NCBI GenBank assembly: GCA_958402795.1
Contig: CATXUX010000004.1
Location: 1-64,000, forward strand
Reading direction: 5' to 3'
Length of the DNA stretch: 64,000 nt
From: an uncultured Lachnospiraceae bacterium
Lineage (GTDB): Bacteria; Bacillota; Clostridia; Lachnospirales; Lachnospiraceae
The notes below the pieces were generated by a model. The model did not search any database. It was not told the origin of the DNA and was given only the letters and a program-made list of their open reading frames with translations. Positions within the stretch are counted from its first letter, which is position 1. Each line of letters starts with the position of its first letter. This document shows positions 52,190 through 60,940 of the stretch, piece by piece. Position numbers and translations under genes: made by a program.

Positions 52190-53752
52190 CTATCCTTCAT
52201 ATCGTTCGATCAGACATTTATGTTCCTTTGTGTTTTTATCATAAGTAATACCGACTAATAATAAGTTGCCTAAATACTTTTCTAATCCGTGGATATAGTT
52301 CTTTCCCCGAATTTGATCAATTGCTGTTTTTACTTCTTTATTCCACTTTAATTCAACCACCATTGCCGGTTCGCTTTTTTTCGGAAGAAAGACCAGATCC
52401 GCATACCCTTTACCGCTTGGCATTTCCCGAATGATGGTGTAATAATCCCTCGCTGTATAGTAGGCTAATAATAACGTATAGCTCAGGGCATTTTCATCAT
52501 TGTACTGCAGAATCGATGTATGAAGATGCGATTCCTGAATATATTCTGCAACTCTGTCAGCATCCTGCTTCCACGTTGCCTCCAGCAGATCCCGGCTGTT
52601 CTGTAAGGCTTTTGTGGTTTCTTTCCAGTCGGAGGTCTCGATGGAATTGACAAATGAATCTGTAACCTCATAGTTTGGGATATAAACCTGCTTATAGGTT
52701 TCATCATATCCCAGGTACCCCAAATGAATCAGTAATGTGAAAACATCATCTTTTGAGTCAAACGTTGTCATATCGTTCTGAAACTTTGTGGTGTTTACAT
52801 TCACTCGTTCTCCTGCTAACAGCTTCACAATCGCATCTTTTAAGCCGTCAAAATTCATATCAATATAAACTTTTAAAGCTTCATAGGTTTCTGTATTGGT
52901 CCAGTAATTGCCAAATTTGTGGTCTTCTATAGCGGATATGACAGAACGTGGACTATAAATGGACAGGCCATCATTAAAATGATAACCGTTATACCAGGAC
53001 TGCATTTCCTCGTAATCCATATGATATTGCTCACATAAATTCTTTACTTCGGATTCTGTAAAACCCATAAAAGCTTCCAGCGGTGTTGGATTCAGCATGG
53101 AGATTTCCTTAAACATATTTAAGGCGCTGTGTGTTCCGTATTTTTTGATGGGGAGGATTCCTGTCATGTAAACAAAAGAGACATAAGGCTGTCCCTTAAA
53201 TAATAGTCTTAAAAAATCTAAATATTGTTCCTGTGCTTTTTTATCAAATTTGTATTCCCGAAATACACAATCCCATTCATCGATGATAAAAACAAACTGG
53301 TCATGTGTCTGTGCATGGATCTGAAGGAGAATTCTTGAGAGATTATCCTTTTTAAAGAACCGGATATCGGGATACTTATCAAATAATTCATAAGATATGC
53401 ATTCTGTCAGATCATGAATCATATTTTCAATACAATCATTGACGCTCAAAAAATTCTGCATATCGACATGTATTACAAGATGCCGGTTCAGGTGCCGGGA
53501 GTAACTTTTCGCCTGTGAAATCTTTAATTGTTCAAACAATGAAGACGAGTCGGCATCTTTTGTATAATAAGCTACAAGCATGTTGGCGTCTGTAGATTTG
53601 CCGAATCTTCTTGGCCTTGATACGCATACGTACTTATTCCCCTTGTCCATGGCATAATTCATATAGTCGATCAACATAGACTTGTCTACATATATTTCTC
53701 TTGTGACGGCTTCTTGAAATTGTGAAGTACCTGGATTCAAATAGATTCCCAT
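52190..53752 (-). CDS. AAA-ATPase-like / PD-(D/E)XK nuclease-like protein (AAA_34 + PDDEXK_9 family)
   Basis: A 520-residue protein of a family found in many copies in gut anaerobes. The N-terminal part has a P-loop-like block (VSRPRRFGKSTDANML, near residue 45) and Walker-B-like VFIIDEWDCVF; the C-terminal part shows a nuclease pattern with GKGYADLVFL and MVVELKWN. Both motif sets look intact. The family function is unsettled; roles in DNA processing or defence have been suggested on domain grounds. AAGGAGG precedes the ATG; it has no evident partner. Confidence 0.85.
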   Translation of the reverse strand: MGIYLNPGTSQFQEAVTREIYVDKSMLIDYMNYAMDKGNKYVCVSRPRRFGKSTDANMLVAYYTKDADSSSLFEQLKISQAKSYSRHLNRHLVIHVDMQNFLSVNDCIENMIHDLTECISYELFDKYPDIRFFKKDNLSRILLQIHAQTHDQFVFIIDEWDCVFREYKFDKKAQEQYLDFLRLLFKGQPYVSFVYMTGILPIKKYGTHSALNMFKEISMLNPTPLEAFMGFTESEVKNLCEQYHMDYEEMQSWYNGYHFNDGLSIYSPRSVISAIEDHKFGNYWTNTETYEALKVYIDMNFDGLKDAIVKLLAGERVNVNTTKFQNDMTTFDSKDDVFTLLIHLGYLGYDETYKQVYIPNYEVTDSFVNSIETSDWKETTKALQNSRDLLEATWKQDADRVAEYIQESHLHTSILQYNDENALSYTLLLAYYTARDYYTIIREMPSGKGYADLVFLPKKSEPAMVVELKWNKEVKTAIDQIRGKNYIHGLEKYLGNLLLVGITYDKNTKEHKCLIERYEG

Positions 53753-53863
53753 TTGTTCAACCTCCTTCGCAGTACAATTATATCACAGTTCATACGAATG
53801 TTGTACGGCAAATTAAAATGGCTGTAAATTGAATGCTATAAAAGAGCAGGCAGAAGAAGGGAA

Positions 53864-53892
53864 TTGATTTTATAACAGGAATCTACTATAAT
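53864..53892 (+). promoter_or_regulatory. Promoter copy 2 (before Cys-rich gene and GDPD)
   Basis: TTGATT (53864-53869), 17 bp, TATAAT (53887-53892). Core AATCTACTATAATGAGCATG is the same as at 39341 region, and AAAAGA follows in both. Confidence 0.85.
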
Positions 53893-53941
53893 GAGCATGT
53901 CAAAAAGAGCTTTTGTGGCTGCTATGGCAGGAGGTATCAGG

Positions 53942-54253
53942 ATGGATCACAGAGAAGAAACTTCGCAGGAAACAAAAGAACCGTACTGGGCGGGAAAGCA
54001 TTACTCGTTTTTCTGCAATCGGGAATGCGAATATTTTCCGTGTCATACGACGAAGGATCCGGAGAACTTTAACTGTCTGTTCTGCTACTGTCCGCTGTAT
54101 GCACTGGGAGAGCGATGCGGCGGAAATTTCCGGTACACGGAAAAGGGGATCAAGGACTGCACCGGCTGTATGCTCCCGCACAAGAGAGAAAATTATGGCT
54201 ATATTCTGGAAAAATATCCGGAAATTATGAAACTGGCAAAAAAAGAGGGATAA
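53942..54253 (+). CDS. Cysteine-rich small domain protein
   Basis: A 103-residue protein with the Cys-rich small domain pattern: FFCNRECEYFPCH, then NCLFCYCPLY and KDCTGCMLPH, eight or more cysteines in pairs that could bind zinc or an iron-sulfur cluster. The family is often seen beside cobalamin-synthesis genes, none of which are here. ATG at 53942 follows GGAGG; the frame is open to 53891 but that part overlaps the promoter -10. It is 2 bp from the GDPD gene. Confidence 0.82.
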   Translation: MDHREETSQETKEPYWAGKHYSFFCNRECEYFPCHTTKDPENFNCLFCYCPLYALGERCGGNFRYTEKGIKDCTGCMLPHKRENYGYILEKYPEIMKLAKKEG

Positions 54254-54255
54254 AA

Positions 54256-55086
54256 ATGGCAGGTATCATTGTAGTAATTTTCATTGCGCTTCTATTACTT
54301 TATTTGTTTCTGGTGTGTCCGCGGATATTCCATAAGCCGGACAGAACTCCGCTTTGCGGCGTGCATTATGCACACAGGGGGCTTTTCGATAATGATTCAG
54401 ATGCACCGGAAAACTCCCTGAACGCGTTTCAAAAGGCTGTGGATGCAGGCTACGGGATAGAGCTGGATGTGCAGCTCTCGAAAGATGACGTACCTGTGGT
54501 ATTTCACGATGCGTCGTTGGAGCGTGTCTGCGGCGTCTCAGGGAATGTGTGGGATTATACTCTCGAAGAACTGCGGCAGATGAGGCTGGCGCACTCGGAA
54601 CAGACGATTCCGACATTCGAGGAGGCACTGCATGTTGTCGATGGAAAAGTTCCGCTGATCATCGAATATAAAATGGACCGGCCGAGCATGAAAGTCTGTG
54701 TTCTGTGCGACCGGATCCTGAAACAGTATAAGGGAGTCTACTGCATGGAATCGTTTTTCCCGTTTGCAGTCAGATGGTACCGGAAGAACCGGCCGGAGAT
54801 CGTGCGCGGACAACTGAGCGCTGATTTCAGAAGAGACGGCATGAACGGGCCGGGACAAAAGCTGGTCACATACCTGCTTTCGAATTTCCTGGCACGTCCG
54901 GATTTTATTGCGTACCGGCATGAGGATGCAAAAAATCTGTCCCGCAGGCTCTGCCGGAAACTGGGAGCACTGTCTGTGGCATGGACGATCAGAAGCCGTG
55001 AACAATATGAGAGAGCAAAGGACAAGTTTGACCTGTTTATCTTTGACGGATTTCTTTTAACAGATCCGGTGAAGAAAAGTTCTTGA
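54256..55086 (+). CDS. Glycerophosphodiester phosphodiesterase, membrane-anchored (copy 2)
   Basis: A 276-residue GDPD very close to the protein at 40737. It has the same membrane anchor (GIIVVIFIALLLLYLFLVC), catalytic YAHRGLFDNDSDAPENSL and metal site ELDVQLSKDDVPVVFHD. Differences are spread evenly, so the duplication is not very recent or both copies are under selection. It shares its promoter type with copy 1 but is coupled to a different upstream gene. Confidence 0.94.
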   Translation: MAGIIVVIFIALLLLYLFLVCPRIFHKPDRTPLCGVHYAHRGLFDNDSDAPENSLNAFQKAVDAGYGIELDVQLSKDDVPVVFHDASLERVCGVSGNVWDYTLEELRQMRLAHSEQTIPTFEEALHVVDGKVPLIIEYKMDRPSMKVCVLCDRILKQYKGVYCMESFFPFAVRWYRKNRPEIVRGQLSADFRRDGMNGPGQKLVTYLLSNFLARPDFIAYRHEDAKNLSRRLCRKLGALSVAWTIRSREQYERAKDKFDLFIFDGFLLTDPVKKSS

Positions 55087-55111
55087 AAGAGAGAGACTTC
55101 TGCGTTATAAT
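55083..55111 (+). promoter_or_regulatory. Promoter of the FMN riboswitch-ribU unit
   Basis: TTGAAA (55083-55088), 17 bp, TATAAT (55106-55111); the -35 overlaps the end of the GDPD gene. Confidence 0.85.
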
Positions 55112-55135
55112 AGGTTGTGTTAAAAAAGAATGAAT

Positions 55136-55258
55136 TCTTCGGGGTAGGGTGCAAGTCCCAACCGGCGGTATAGTCCGCGACCCGCGCAAGCGGCTGAACC
55201 GGTGACTTTTTTACAGAGGATTCCGGTACCGACAGTATAGTCTGGATGAGAGAAGAAA
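55136..55258 (+). promoter_or_regulatory. FMN riboswitch (RFN element)
   Basis: The conserved RFN blocks are all there in order: TTCGGGGTAGGGTG, CCCAACCGGCGGT, AGTCCGCGACCCG, GAACCGGTGA, GATTCCGGTACCGACAG and AGTCTGGATGAGAGAAG. FMN binding would favour the terminator at 55289 and shut off ribU when flavin is plentiful. Confidence 0.97.
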
Positions 55259-55288
55259 TTGATGTCATGATAGATGCGTGCAATGGAA

Positions 55289-55317
55289 CCCCGGATGGAT
55301 ATCCGGGGATTTTTATT
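55289..55317 (+). terminator. Riboswitch-controlled terminator
   Basis: CCCCGGAT-GGAT-ATCCGGGG followed by ATTTTTATT, 30 nt after the aptamer, is the expression platform. Confidence 0.92.
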
Positions 55318-55418
55318 GGGAAAATGTTGCTGTGAATCGTAACAAAAACCATGTATTTTGACAGCAGTTCCGTGAAGATTTTCTTTCTTTGAGAATATTT
55401 TTAAAGGAGAGAATGAAC

Positions 55419-56078
55419 ATGAACACAGGAAACAACACAGTAACAGAAAACAGAACGATGGGGAATGGTACGGCGGTGAAAAAGGAACCGAAAGTAAGTA
55501 TCCGTATGATCGTACAGATTGGAATGCTGGCGGCGGTTGCCGTGGTATTGATGCTGTTTGAGGTTCCTCTTCCATTTGCACCTTCCTTTTATAAGATTGA
55601 TTTCAGCGAGGTCCCGGTGCTGATCGGCTGCTTTGCAATGGGACCGGCGGCGGGAGCGGCGATCGAACTGGTGAAGATCCTGCTGAACTTTGTCATTAAC
55701 GGAACACAGACGGCAGGAGTCGGGGAGCTTGCCAATTTTCTGATCGGCTGTGCGTTTGTGATACCCGCGGGACTGGTCTATAAAAAGAATCATACGAGAA
55801 AAGGCGCGCTGATCGGCATGATCGCCGGAACCATTCTGATGGTTGTTGTCGGATGCTTCATCAATGCGTTTGTCCTGCTCCCGGTTTATGCGTCGGCCTT
55901 CGGAATGCCGATGGACGCTCTGGTTGGCATGGGAACTGCGGTAAATCCGCATATCACAAGCCTGACGACGTTTGTGCTCTTTGCGGTGGCTCCGTTTAAC
56001 CTGCTCAAGGGAGTACTGGTATCATTGATCGTATTTCTGATCTATAAAAAGATCAGTCCTGTTTTAAAAATGAGATGA
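55419..56078 (+). CDS. ribU: Riboflavin ECF transporter S component
   Basis: A 219-residue membrane protein, the substrate-binding subunit of the energy-coupling factor importer for riboflavin. It has six segments and the RibU patterns LLFEVPLPFAPSFYKIDFSEVPVLIG-like block (split: VPLPFAPSFYKIDFSEVP) and ALLPVYASAFG-like FVLLPVYASAFGMP. The upstream FMN riboswitch confirms the substrate. The shared EcfA/EcfT module must be encoded elsewhere. I prefer the ATG at 55419, 9 nt after GGAG, over that at 55413. Confidence 0.96.
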   Translation: MNTGNNTVTENRTMGNGTAVKKEPKVSIRMIVQIGMLAAVAVVLMLFEVPLPFAPSFYKIDFSEVPVLIGCFAMGPAAGAAIELVKILLNFVINGTQTAGVGELANFLIGCAFVIPAGLVYKKNHTRKGALIGMIAGTILMVVVGCFINAFVLLPVYASAFGMPMDALVGMGTAVNPHITSLTTFVLFAVAPFNLLKGVLVSLIVFLIYKKISPVLKMR

Positions 56079-56116
56079 TGAAACTGCTGGTTTCAGACTG
56101 AGAAAGAAACGTCAAA

Positions 56117-56171
56117 CCCGCCGGTGTGACCGTGCAGAAGTCCTGCATCGTACGCGCCGGCGGGCATTTTT
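56117..56171 (+). terminator. Terminator after ribU
   Basis: CCCGCCGG pairs with CCGGCGGG with an inner GCAG/CTGC stem, followed by CATTTTTG. The rest of the 340-bp gap to 56420 is AT-rich promoter DNA without a gene. Confidence 0.85.
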
Positions 56172-56237
56172 GTGTGTGCATGCCGGCGCGGATAAACGTT
56201 GTTTGGAATAAAATACAAAAAATGGGAAATAAAAAAG

Positions 56238-56266
56238 TTGACAACTCTGATCTTTTGTGTTAAAGT
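56238..56266 (+). promoter_or_regulatory. Candidate promoter of the wall hydrolase gene
   Basis: TTGACA (56238-56243), 17 bp, TAAAGT (56261-56266). Confidence 0.6.
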
Positions 56267-56420
56267 ACTTGACCGTAACATTTTTGTAATATTTGTAATA
56301 AAACTGAAATGAAGTGAGTATACTTTATTAAGAAACACTTCACACTATTGAAAAAATAACGAAACAGATACTTGTTTAGAAATCAAAAATGGTTACGAAT
56401 CAAACAGGAGGACAGAGTAT

Positions 56421-57146
56421 ATGACTCAATATAAAAAAATTACAGCGTTTACGCTGGCAGCTACGACGGCGGCCGTGATGACGATGAGTTTTCATAGTGA
56501 GGCGGCAGAATATTCGAAGTATGTGATCGGGATGTCACAGGAAAAGCAGGTGATCGCACCGGAAGATGTTCCTGTTCAGTCATTCTCTGAGTGGTTCCAG
56601 AGTGCGCCGGAGGGAGCGGCACTAGAGGCAAAAGAGACGGCTGTGCTTGCGCAGGAAGAATACGAAAAACAGCAGGAAGAAGAGCGCAAGAGGCAGGAAG
56701 CAGAACGGATCGCGGCAGAGGAGGCCCGGCGGGCCGAGGAAGAAGCAGCGCGCGCGGAGGCAGAACGGATCGCAGCGGAGGAAGCGGCTGCGGCACAGGC
56801 TGCCGTACAGGTGAATCCGGATGAGCAGGCTTTGCTTGCAGCGTTGATTTTCTGCGAAGCAGGAAACCAGCCGTATGAAGGACAGGTTGCCGTGGGTGCG
56901 GTCGTTATGAACCGGGTGAGAAGCGGCGCATTTCCGAATAGTATTTCAGAGGTGGTCTACCAGTCCGGGCAGTTCAGTCCGGCGATGAGCGGCTGGCTGG
57001 ACGGCGTGCTTGCAAACGGAAGTTATACGGATTCCGCAATGCAGGCGGCGGCGGACGCTCTTGCAGGAAGCAACCCGATCGGAGAATATTTGTACTTCGA
57101 CTGCGGCGGGGTAGGATATCAGCTTGGCGATCATTATTTCCATTAA
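56421..57146 (+). CDS. SleB-type cell wall hydrolase with coiled-coil linker
   Basis: A 241-residue secreted protein. A signal peptide (KITAFTLAATTAAVMTMSF, cut near SEAA) is followed by a short N-terminal region, then an Ala/Glu/Arg-rich coiled coil of about 60 residues with the unit AERIAAEEA twice, and a C-terminal Hydrolase_2 (SleB) domain: ALIFCEAGNQPYEGQVAVGAVVMNRV with the catalytic Glu, and SGQFSP. SleB-type enzymes are peptidoglycan transglycosylases used in spore germination or growth. The coiled coil may set distance from the wall or self-assembly. Whether it serves spores or vegetative cells cannot be told. Confidence 0.92.
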   Translation: MTQYKKITAFTLAATTAAVMTMSFHSEAAEYSKYVIGMSQEKQVIAPEDVPVQSFSEWFQSAPEGAALEAKETAVLAQEEYEKQQEEERKRQEAERIAAEEARRAEEEAARAEAERIAAEEAAAAQAAVQVNPDEQALLAALIFCEAGNQPYEGQVAVGAVVMNRVRSGAFPNSISEVVYQSGQFSPAMSGWLDGVLANGSYTDSAMQAAADALAGSNPIGEYLYFDCGGVGYQLGDHYFH

Positions 57147-57157
57147 TAAAGTCGAAA

Positions 57158-57214
57158 AGAGAAGGACAGTTACCGGAAGGAAACAAAATTCCAACGGGTA
57201 TCTGTCCTTTTTTA
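57158..57214 (+). terminator. Terminator after the wall hydrolase gene
   Basis: AAGGACAGTTACC pairs with GGGTATCTGTCCTT (small mismatch) and is followed by TTTTAA. Confidence 0.85.
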
Positions 57215-57268
57215 ATCGCTCTCTTGTGCGGCGAACCGCTTCTTTGCCTGAAACCTCAGCCTTTTTGG

Positions 57269-58000
57269 TCAGATATATCCGCCGTCCAGACCAATGACCT
57301 GTCCGGTCAGATACTCGGGTCCTTCGGACAGACGGAGTGCGAGATGCGCGACCTCCTCCGGCGTCCCGAAACGCCCGGCAGGGATTTCATTGACGAGGGC
57401 GAGGCGCTCTTCTTCGTTTAGCTGGCTGTTCATCTCTGTGTCGATGACGCCGCAGGCAATGGCGTTGACCTGCACATTGCTTGGCGCCAGTTCCTTTGCC
57501 AGCGCCATTGTCAGACCGTTCATTCCTGCTTTTGATGCGGAATATGCAACTTCACAGGAGGCGCCGACGCGTCCCCACATGGAGGAGATGTTGATAATGG
57601 CTCCGTTTTTTTGTGACACCATATGTGGAATGGCGGCCCGGGAACAGTAAAAGGCGGAGGACAGATTTGTGCGGAGAACACGGTCCCAGTCTTCACAGCT
57701 CATATCAGTCAGCAGTCCGATGTAGGAAATTCCGGCATTGTTGATCAGTACATCCGGACCGGCACAAAAACCTCGTATCCGGTCGAAAATCCGGTCTACA
57801 TCGTCCGGATCGGAGACATCGCCCGGAACCACTTCGCATTGCCCTCCTTTACTTAGAATCTGACGGGCAGTCTGCCCAAGATCGTCAAGGGAACGCCGAC
57901 AGTTTAGAAAGACATAATATCCCGCGTCGGCAAATGCAAGGGCGCATGCCTTGCCGATTCCCCTGGACGCGCCCGTGATCAATACTTTTTTTGACTTCAT
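57269..58000 (-). CDS. SDR-family oxidoreductase (FabG-like / EF-P 5-aminopentanone reductase type)
   Basis: A 243-residue short-chain dehydrogenase. NAD(P)-binding TGASRGIGKACALAF near the start, NNAGISY, the catalytic Ser in NISSMWGRVGASCEVAYSASK with Tyr/Lys, and the C-terminal LTGQVIGLDGGY. The SMWG and DTEMN features resemble the YmfI-like enzymes that reduce the aminopentanone group on elongation factor P, but 3-oxoacyl-ACP reductase cannot be excluded. It stands alone; the minus strand start has GGAGG. Confidence 0.85.
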   Translation of the reverse strand: MKSKKVLITGASRGIGKACALAFADAGYYVFLNCRRSLDDLGQTARQILSKGGQCEVVPGDVSDPDDVDRIFDRIRGFCAGPDVLINNAGISYIGLLTDMSCEDWDRVLRTNLSSAFYCSRAAIPHMVSQKNGAIINISSMWGRVGASCEVAYSASKAGMNGLTMALAKELAPSNVQVNAIACGVIDTEMNSQLNEEERLALVNEIPAGRFGTPEEVAHLALRLSEGPEYLTGQVIGLDGGYI

Positions 58001-58192
58001 AACAAAAACCTCCGACTGTATTTTACGAAGTGCTGTTTTCTGTATAGTTTAACATATCACATAGTTTCTGGCTAGTATTTCCGATTTTTCCTTTTATATC
58101 AAGAAAAGTGCATTCTTTTCGTTGTGCTTCCTACATTGCTGTGATAAAATAAGAAAGACGAGACGGCAGTGGTTGTGCGGAGGGTTCAAAAT

Positions 58193-58756
58193 ATGGTTGA
58201 CCAGGCGATTGAGTTTGCAACGAAAGCGCATGAAGGACAATTCAGGAAGGGGACGAAGCGCCCGTATATTGTTCATCCTGTGGAGGTCATGGACATTGTG
58301 TCGACGATGACGGATGATGAAGATGTGATTTGTGCGGCGGTGCTGCATGATACGATTGAGGATTGTGCCGGGGTGACTGAGGAGGTGCTCCGGGAGCAGT
58401 TCGGGGCGCGGGTTGCTTCGCTCGTGGCGCGTGAAAGTGAGGACAAGTCGAAGACATGGGAGGAACGGAAAAGCGCGACGATCCGGCACCTGCGGACGGC
58501 GGACAGAGATGTTCAGATGATTGCGCTGGCGGATAAGCTCTCGAACATGCGGGATATCGACAGGGATTATCCGGTACTCGGAGAAGAACTCTGGAAGCGG
58601 TTCCGGATGCAGAGCCGGCGGGCGATCGGCTGGTATTATAAAAGCGTACGGGATGTGCTGCGCTCGAATCTGGGAACAGAAGCCGCGTTTCAGGAGTATG
58701 ACAGACTGGTTGGAACGTATTTCGGAACCGAACCGGCGTCTCTGACATGGAACTGA
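58193..58756 (+). CDS. Small HD-domain hydrolase (SpoT/MESH1-like)
   Basis: A 187-residue HD-superfamily protein whose whole length matches the hydrolase half of RelA/SpoT: AIEFATKAHEGQFRKGTKRPYIVHPVEV, the metal pair in AAVLHDTIEDCAGVT, and ALADKLSNMRDI. Such short proteins (MESH1 type) can break down (p)ppGpp, but other members act on different nucleotides. There is no synthetase domain. ATG at 58193 after GGAGGG. Confidence 0.86.
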   Translation: MVDQAIEFATKAHEGQFRKGTKRPYIVHPVEVMDIVSTMTDDEDVICAAVLHDTIEDCAGVTEEVLREQFGARVASLVARESEDKSKTWEERKSATIRHLRTADRDVQMIALADKLSNMRDIDRDYPVLGEELWKRFRMQSRRAIGWYYKSVRDVLRSNLGTEAAFQEYDRLVGTYFGTEPASLTWN

Positions 58757-58810
58757 ATAACGGATGAGAAGGATGCCTGTGAAATTTATTCATTCACAGG
58801 CATTTTATTG

Positions 58811-58839
58811 TTGACAAACAATATTATATAATATATAAT
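58811..58839 (+). promoter_or_regulatory. Consensus promoter with embedded palindrome (PadR operator)
   Basis: TTGACA (58811-58816), 17 bp, TATAAT (58834-58839). The spacer and -10 carry ATATTATATAATAT, a perfect 14-bp palindrome (58821-58834). A PadR dimer bound here would block RNA polymerase, so autorepression is likely. Confidence 0.82.
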
Positions 58840-58906
58840 ATAGAAAACAACATAATATTAGATGGATTGATAATATGATACGGATCGGAAGAGACGAGGT
58901 GATTTC

Positions 58907-59230
58907 ATGGTATTTAATACAGGCGCGGCATTACTGGATGCGATCGTGCTTGCAGTGGTATCGCGGGAAGCGGAGGGGACATATGGATATAAGATCACAC
59001 ATGATGTACGCAGTGTGATCGACATATCTGAGTCCACATTGTATCCGGTGCTCCGCAGACTGCAAAAGGATGAATGCCTGGAAGTGTATGACAGGCAGTT
59101 TGACGGGAGAAACAGACGTTATTATAAGGTGACAGAAAAGGGAATGGCGCAGTTGAATTTATATAAAACAGAGTGGATCAGTTATGCAAAAAAGATTACA
59201 GACATATTTGAGGGAGGTGTGGGTGCATGA
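58907..59230 (+). CDS. PadR-family transcriptional regulator
   Basis: A 107-residue winged-helix regulator: ALLDAIVLAVVSREAEGTYGYKITHDV, then SESTLYPVLRRLQKDECLEVYD with the recognition helix, and GRNRRYYKVTEKG of the wing. PadR proteins linked to HAAS/DUF4097 membrane proteins repress their own operon and respond to envelope or drug stress. Its stop overlaps the start of the next gene (GCATGA), and a palindrome lies in its promoter. Confidence 0.94.
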   Translation: MVFNTGAALLDAIVLAVVSREAEGTYGYKITHDVRSVIDISESTLYPVLRRLQKDECLEVYDRQFDGRNRRYYKVTEKGMAQLNLYKTEWISYAKKITDIFEGGVGA

Positions 59231-59931
59231 ACCGTAGTGAATTTATGGCGAGACTGGAGAAACTGCTGACAGGGATTTCGGAAGAAGAGCGTTCAGAGGC
59301 ACTCCAGTATTATGAAGATTATTTTGATGATGCAGGTCCGGCAAACGAGCAGAAGGTGATACAGGAGCTGGGAAGTCCCGAGAAAGTTGCGGCGACGATC
59401 CGTGCCGGAATGGAGGACAATGGAGCGCAGAGCGGAGAGTTCACAGAGAACGGGTATGTGGACGACCGCTTTGAGGAGAAAGAGACTCCGGTTACACGCA
59501 AAGACCAGGGAGTACACGAGGAGCAGTCTGAAAGGAAGACGGATAAGCCATGGACGAGCAGAATACTGAAACTCGTGCTGGTGATCGCGATTATCGCAGC
59601 GTGTCCGTTCCTGATCCCGATAGCTGTTGTGGTTGTAATCGCGGTGCTGGTCATTATTGCAGTGGCGTTTGGATTCTTTGCTGTGCTTGTAGTTCTCTCG
59701 GCTGCAGTAGCGTTTCTGGGAGTTATGGTTATCATTGCGGGTATCACGCAGATCGGGGCGATGCTTCCTTCGGCGCTTGCGACAGTCGGCGCTGGACTGC
59801 TTCTGCTGGCGGTCGGTCTGATCGCAGTGGCGGCAACTGTAAAGCTATGTATCGTGATGTATCCGGCGCTGTTTCGGATGATCGTGAATGCATGCAGAAA
59901 ATTGATCTATGGAAGGAGGAAAAGCGGATGA
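59227..59931 (+). CDS. HAAS-domain (DUF1700) membrane protein
   Basis: A 234-residue protein. The first 70 residues are the HAAS domain (MNRSEFMARLEKLLTGISEEERSEALQYYEDYFDDAG split over residues 1-40), a helical module that pairs with PadR regulators. After a charged linker come three to four hydrophobic segments (LVLVIAIIAACPFLIPIAVVVVIAVLVIIAVAFGF etc.). It likely links the membrane state to the PadR repressor. It overlaps its neighbours by a few bases on both sides. Confidence 0.92.
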   Translation: MNRSEFMARLEKLLTGISEEERSEALQYYEDYFDDAGPANEQKVIQELGSPEKVAATIRAGMEDNGAQSGEFTENGYVDDRFEEKETPVTRKDQGVHEEQSERKTDKPWTSRILKLVLVIAIIAACPFLIPIAVVVVIAVLVIIAVAFGFFAVLVVLSAAVAFLGVMVIIAGITQIGAMLPSALATVGAGLLLLAVGLIAVAATVKLCIVMYPALFRMIVNACRKLIYGRRKSG

Positions 59932-60875
59932 AGAAAGGTTGGAAGATTTTGTTTGTTTCCTGTGGTGTGCTTGCAGCGGCAGGCATCGTGCTGAGTGCGG
60001 CAGGAACCGCCATGGGAGGAAGTGTGGCAGATGTTGCGAGAGTATTTGCAAAAGAGCAAAGAGCGCGTTATAATACAGGAGAGTCCGGAATCAGAGATGC
60101 GGCGGACAATACAGTGACGGCCTCGGAGACCGCAGGGCATCATGCAGAAGCGGACTCGTCAGAGCATCATGCAGAGGAAAATGTAACCGGGCATCAGACA
60201 GGAGGAGATACCGGAGCGGTATACTGTACGGAATATAGCGGGATCCGCGAGCTGAGTGTCGATATTTCCTATGTTTATCTGGAAATCGCAGAGTACGAAG
60301 GCGACTGCGTCCGGGTGACGGCAGAAGGCTTCCCGGATGAGAGCATATGGAACGATGTTGTATTCGAACAGGACGGCAGTGAACTGGATATCGAACTGCG
60401 GGATCTGGCAGAGTGGCGCAGGCTGTTCGCGAATAATACGACAGGCGTTGTGACAGTGCAGATCCCGGCAGATTCTCTTTCAGAAGCGGACATCTCGATC
60501 GACGCAGGCGTTTTAGATGTGTCAGGTCTTCATGTAGGCGATCTGGACATCGAGATCGGCGCGGGCGAGGCGACGGTTAAAGACTTTACGGCAAATGAAA
60601 TGAGCCTGCAGTGTGATACCGGATCTGCGGATATTTCAGGAGATGCGAGAGACAGTTCGGTCGAGTGCGGCATCGGCGAGGTAACATATGAAGCCGCCGG
60701 AGGGGAAGACGACTACCACTATGAGATTGAGTGCGGCATCGGCGATGTGACTGTGGGAAATTCCTCATACAGCGGACTCGGAGGAGAAAAGAAAATCCAG
60801 AATCCGGGCGCGGTAAGAAGCCTTGAGATCGAATGCGGTATCGGCACGGTCAGCGTTATATTTGAAGACAGATAA
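59928..60875 (+). CDS. DUF4097-type beta-solenoid surface protein
   Basis: A 315-residue protein with an N-terminal signal/anchor (ILFVSCGVLAAAGIVLSAAG), a His/Asp/Glu-rich linker (GHHAEADSSEHHAEENVTGHQ) that may bind metal, and a repetitive beta-helix (DIEIGAGEATVKDFTANEM, VECGIGEVTYEAA, IECGIGDVTVGNSSY). The repeated xECGIGxVT rungs are typical of DUF4097 adhesin-like domains. Its ATG overlaps the HAAS stop (ATGA), so the genes are coupled. Long open frames upstream in this frame lie over the HAAS gene and were not used. Confidence 0.9.
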   Translation: MKKGWKILFVSCGVLAAAGIVLSAAGTAMGGSVADVARVFAKEQRARYNTGESGIRDAADNTVTASETAGHHAEADSSEHHAEENVTGHQTGGDTGAVYCTEYSGIRELSVDISYVYLEIAEYEGDCVRVTAEGFPDESIWNDVVFEQDGSELDIELRDLAEWRRLFANNTTGVVTVQIPADSLSEADISIDAGVLDVSGLHVGDLDIEIGAGEATVKDFTANEMSLQCDTGSADISGDARDSSVECGIGEVTYEAAGGEDDYHYEIECGIGDVTVGNSSYSGLGGEKKIQNPGAVRSLEIECGIGTVSVIFEDR

Positions 60876-60940
60876 GGAAGATGCAACAAAGTGAAATGTG
60901 AAGATTCACTTCATTCAGAAAGAAAAGGAGGAACAGAATA

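Noticed and set aside
56698..56784. Short tandem repeat as CRISPR or minisatellite
   Set aside because: The two similar segments encode a coiled coil and are part of an open frame; no spacer structure.
59550..59927. Long open frame upstream of the DUF4097 start
   Set aside because: It lies over the HAAS gene in another frame; the ATG at 59928 overlaps the HAAS stop and gives a normal signal peptide.
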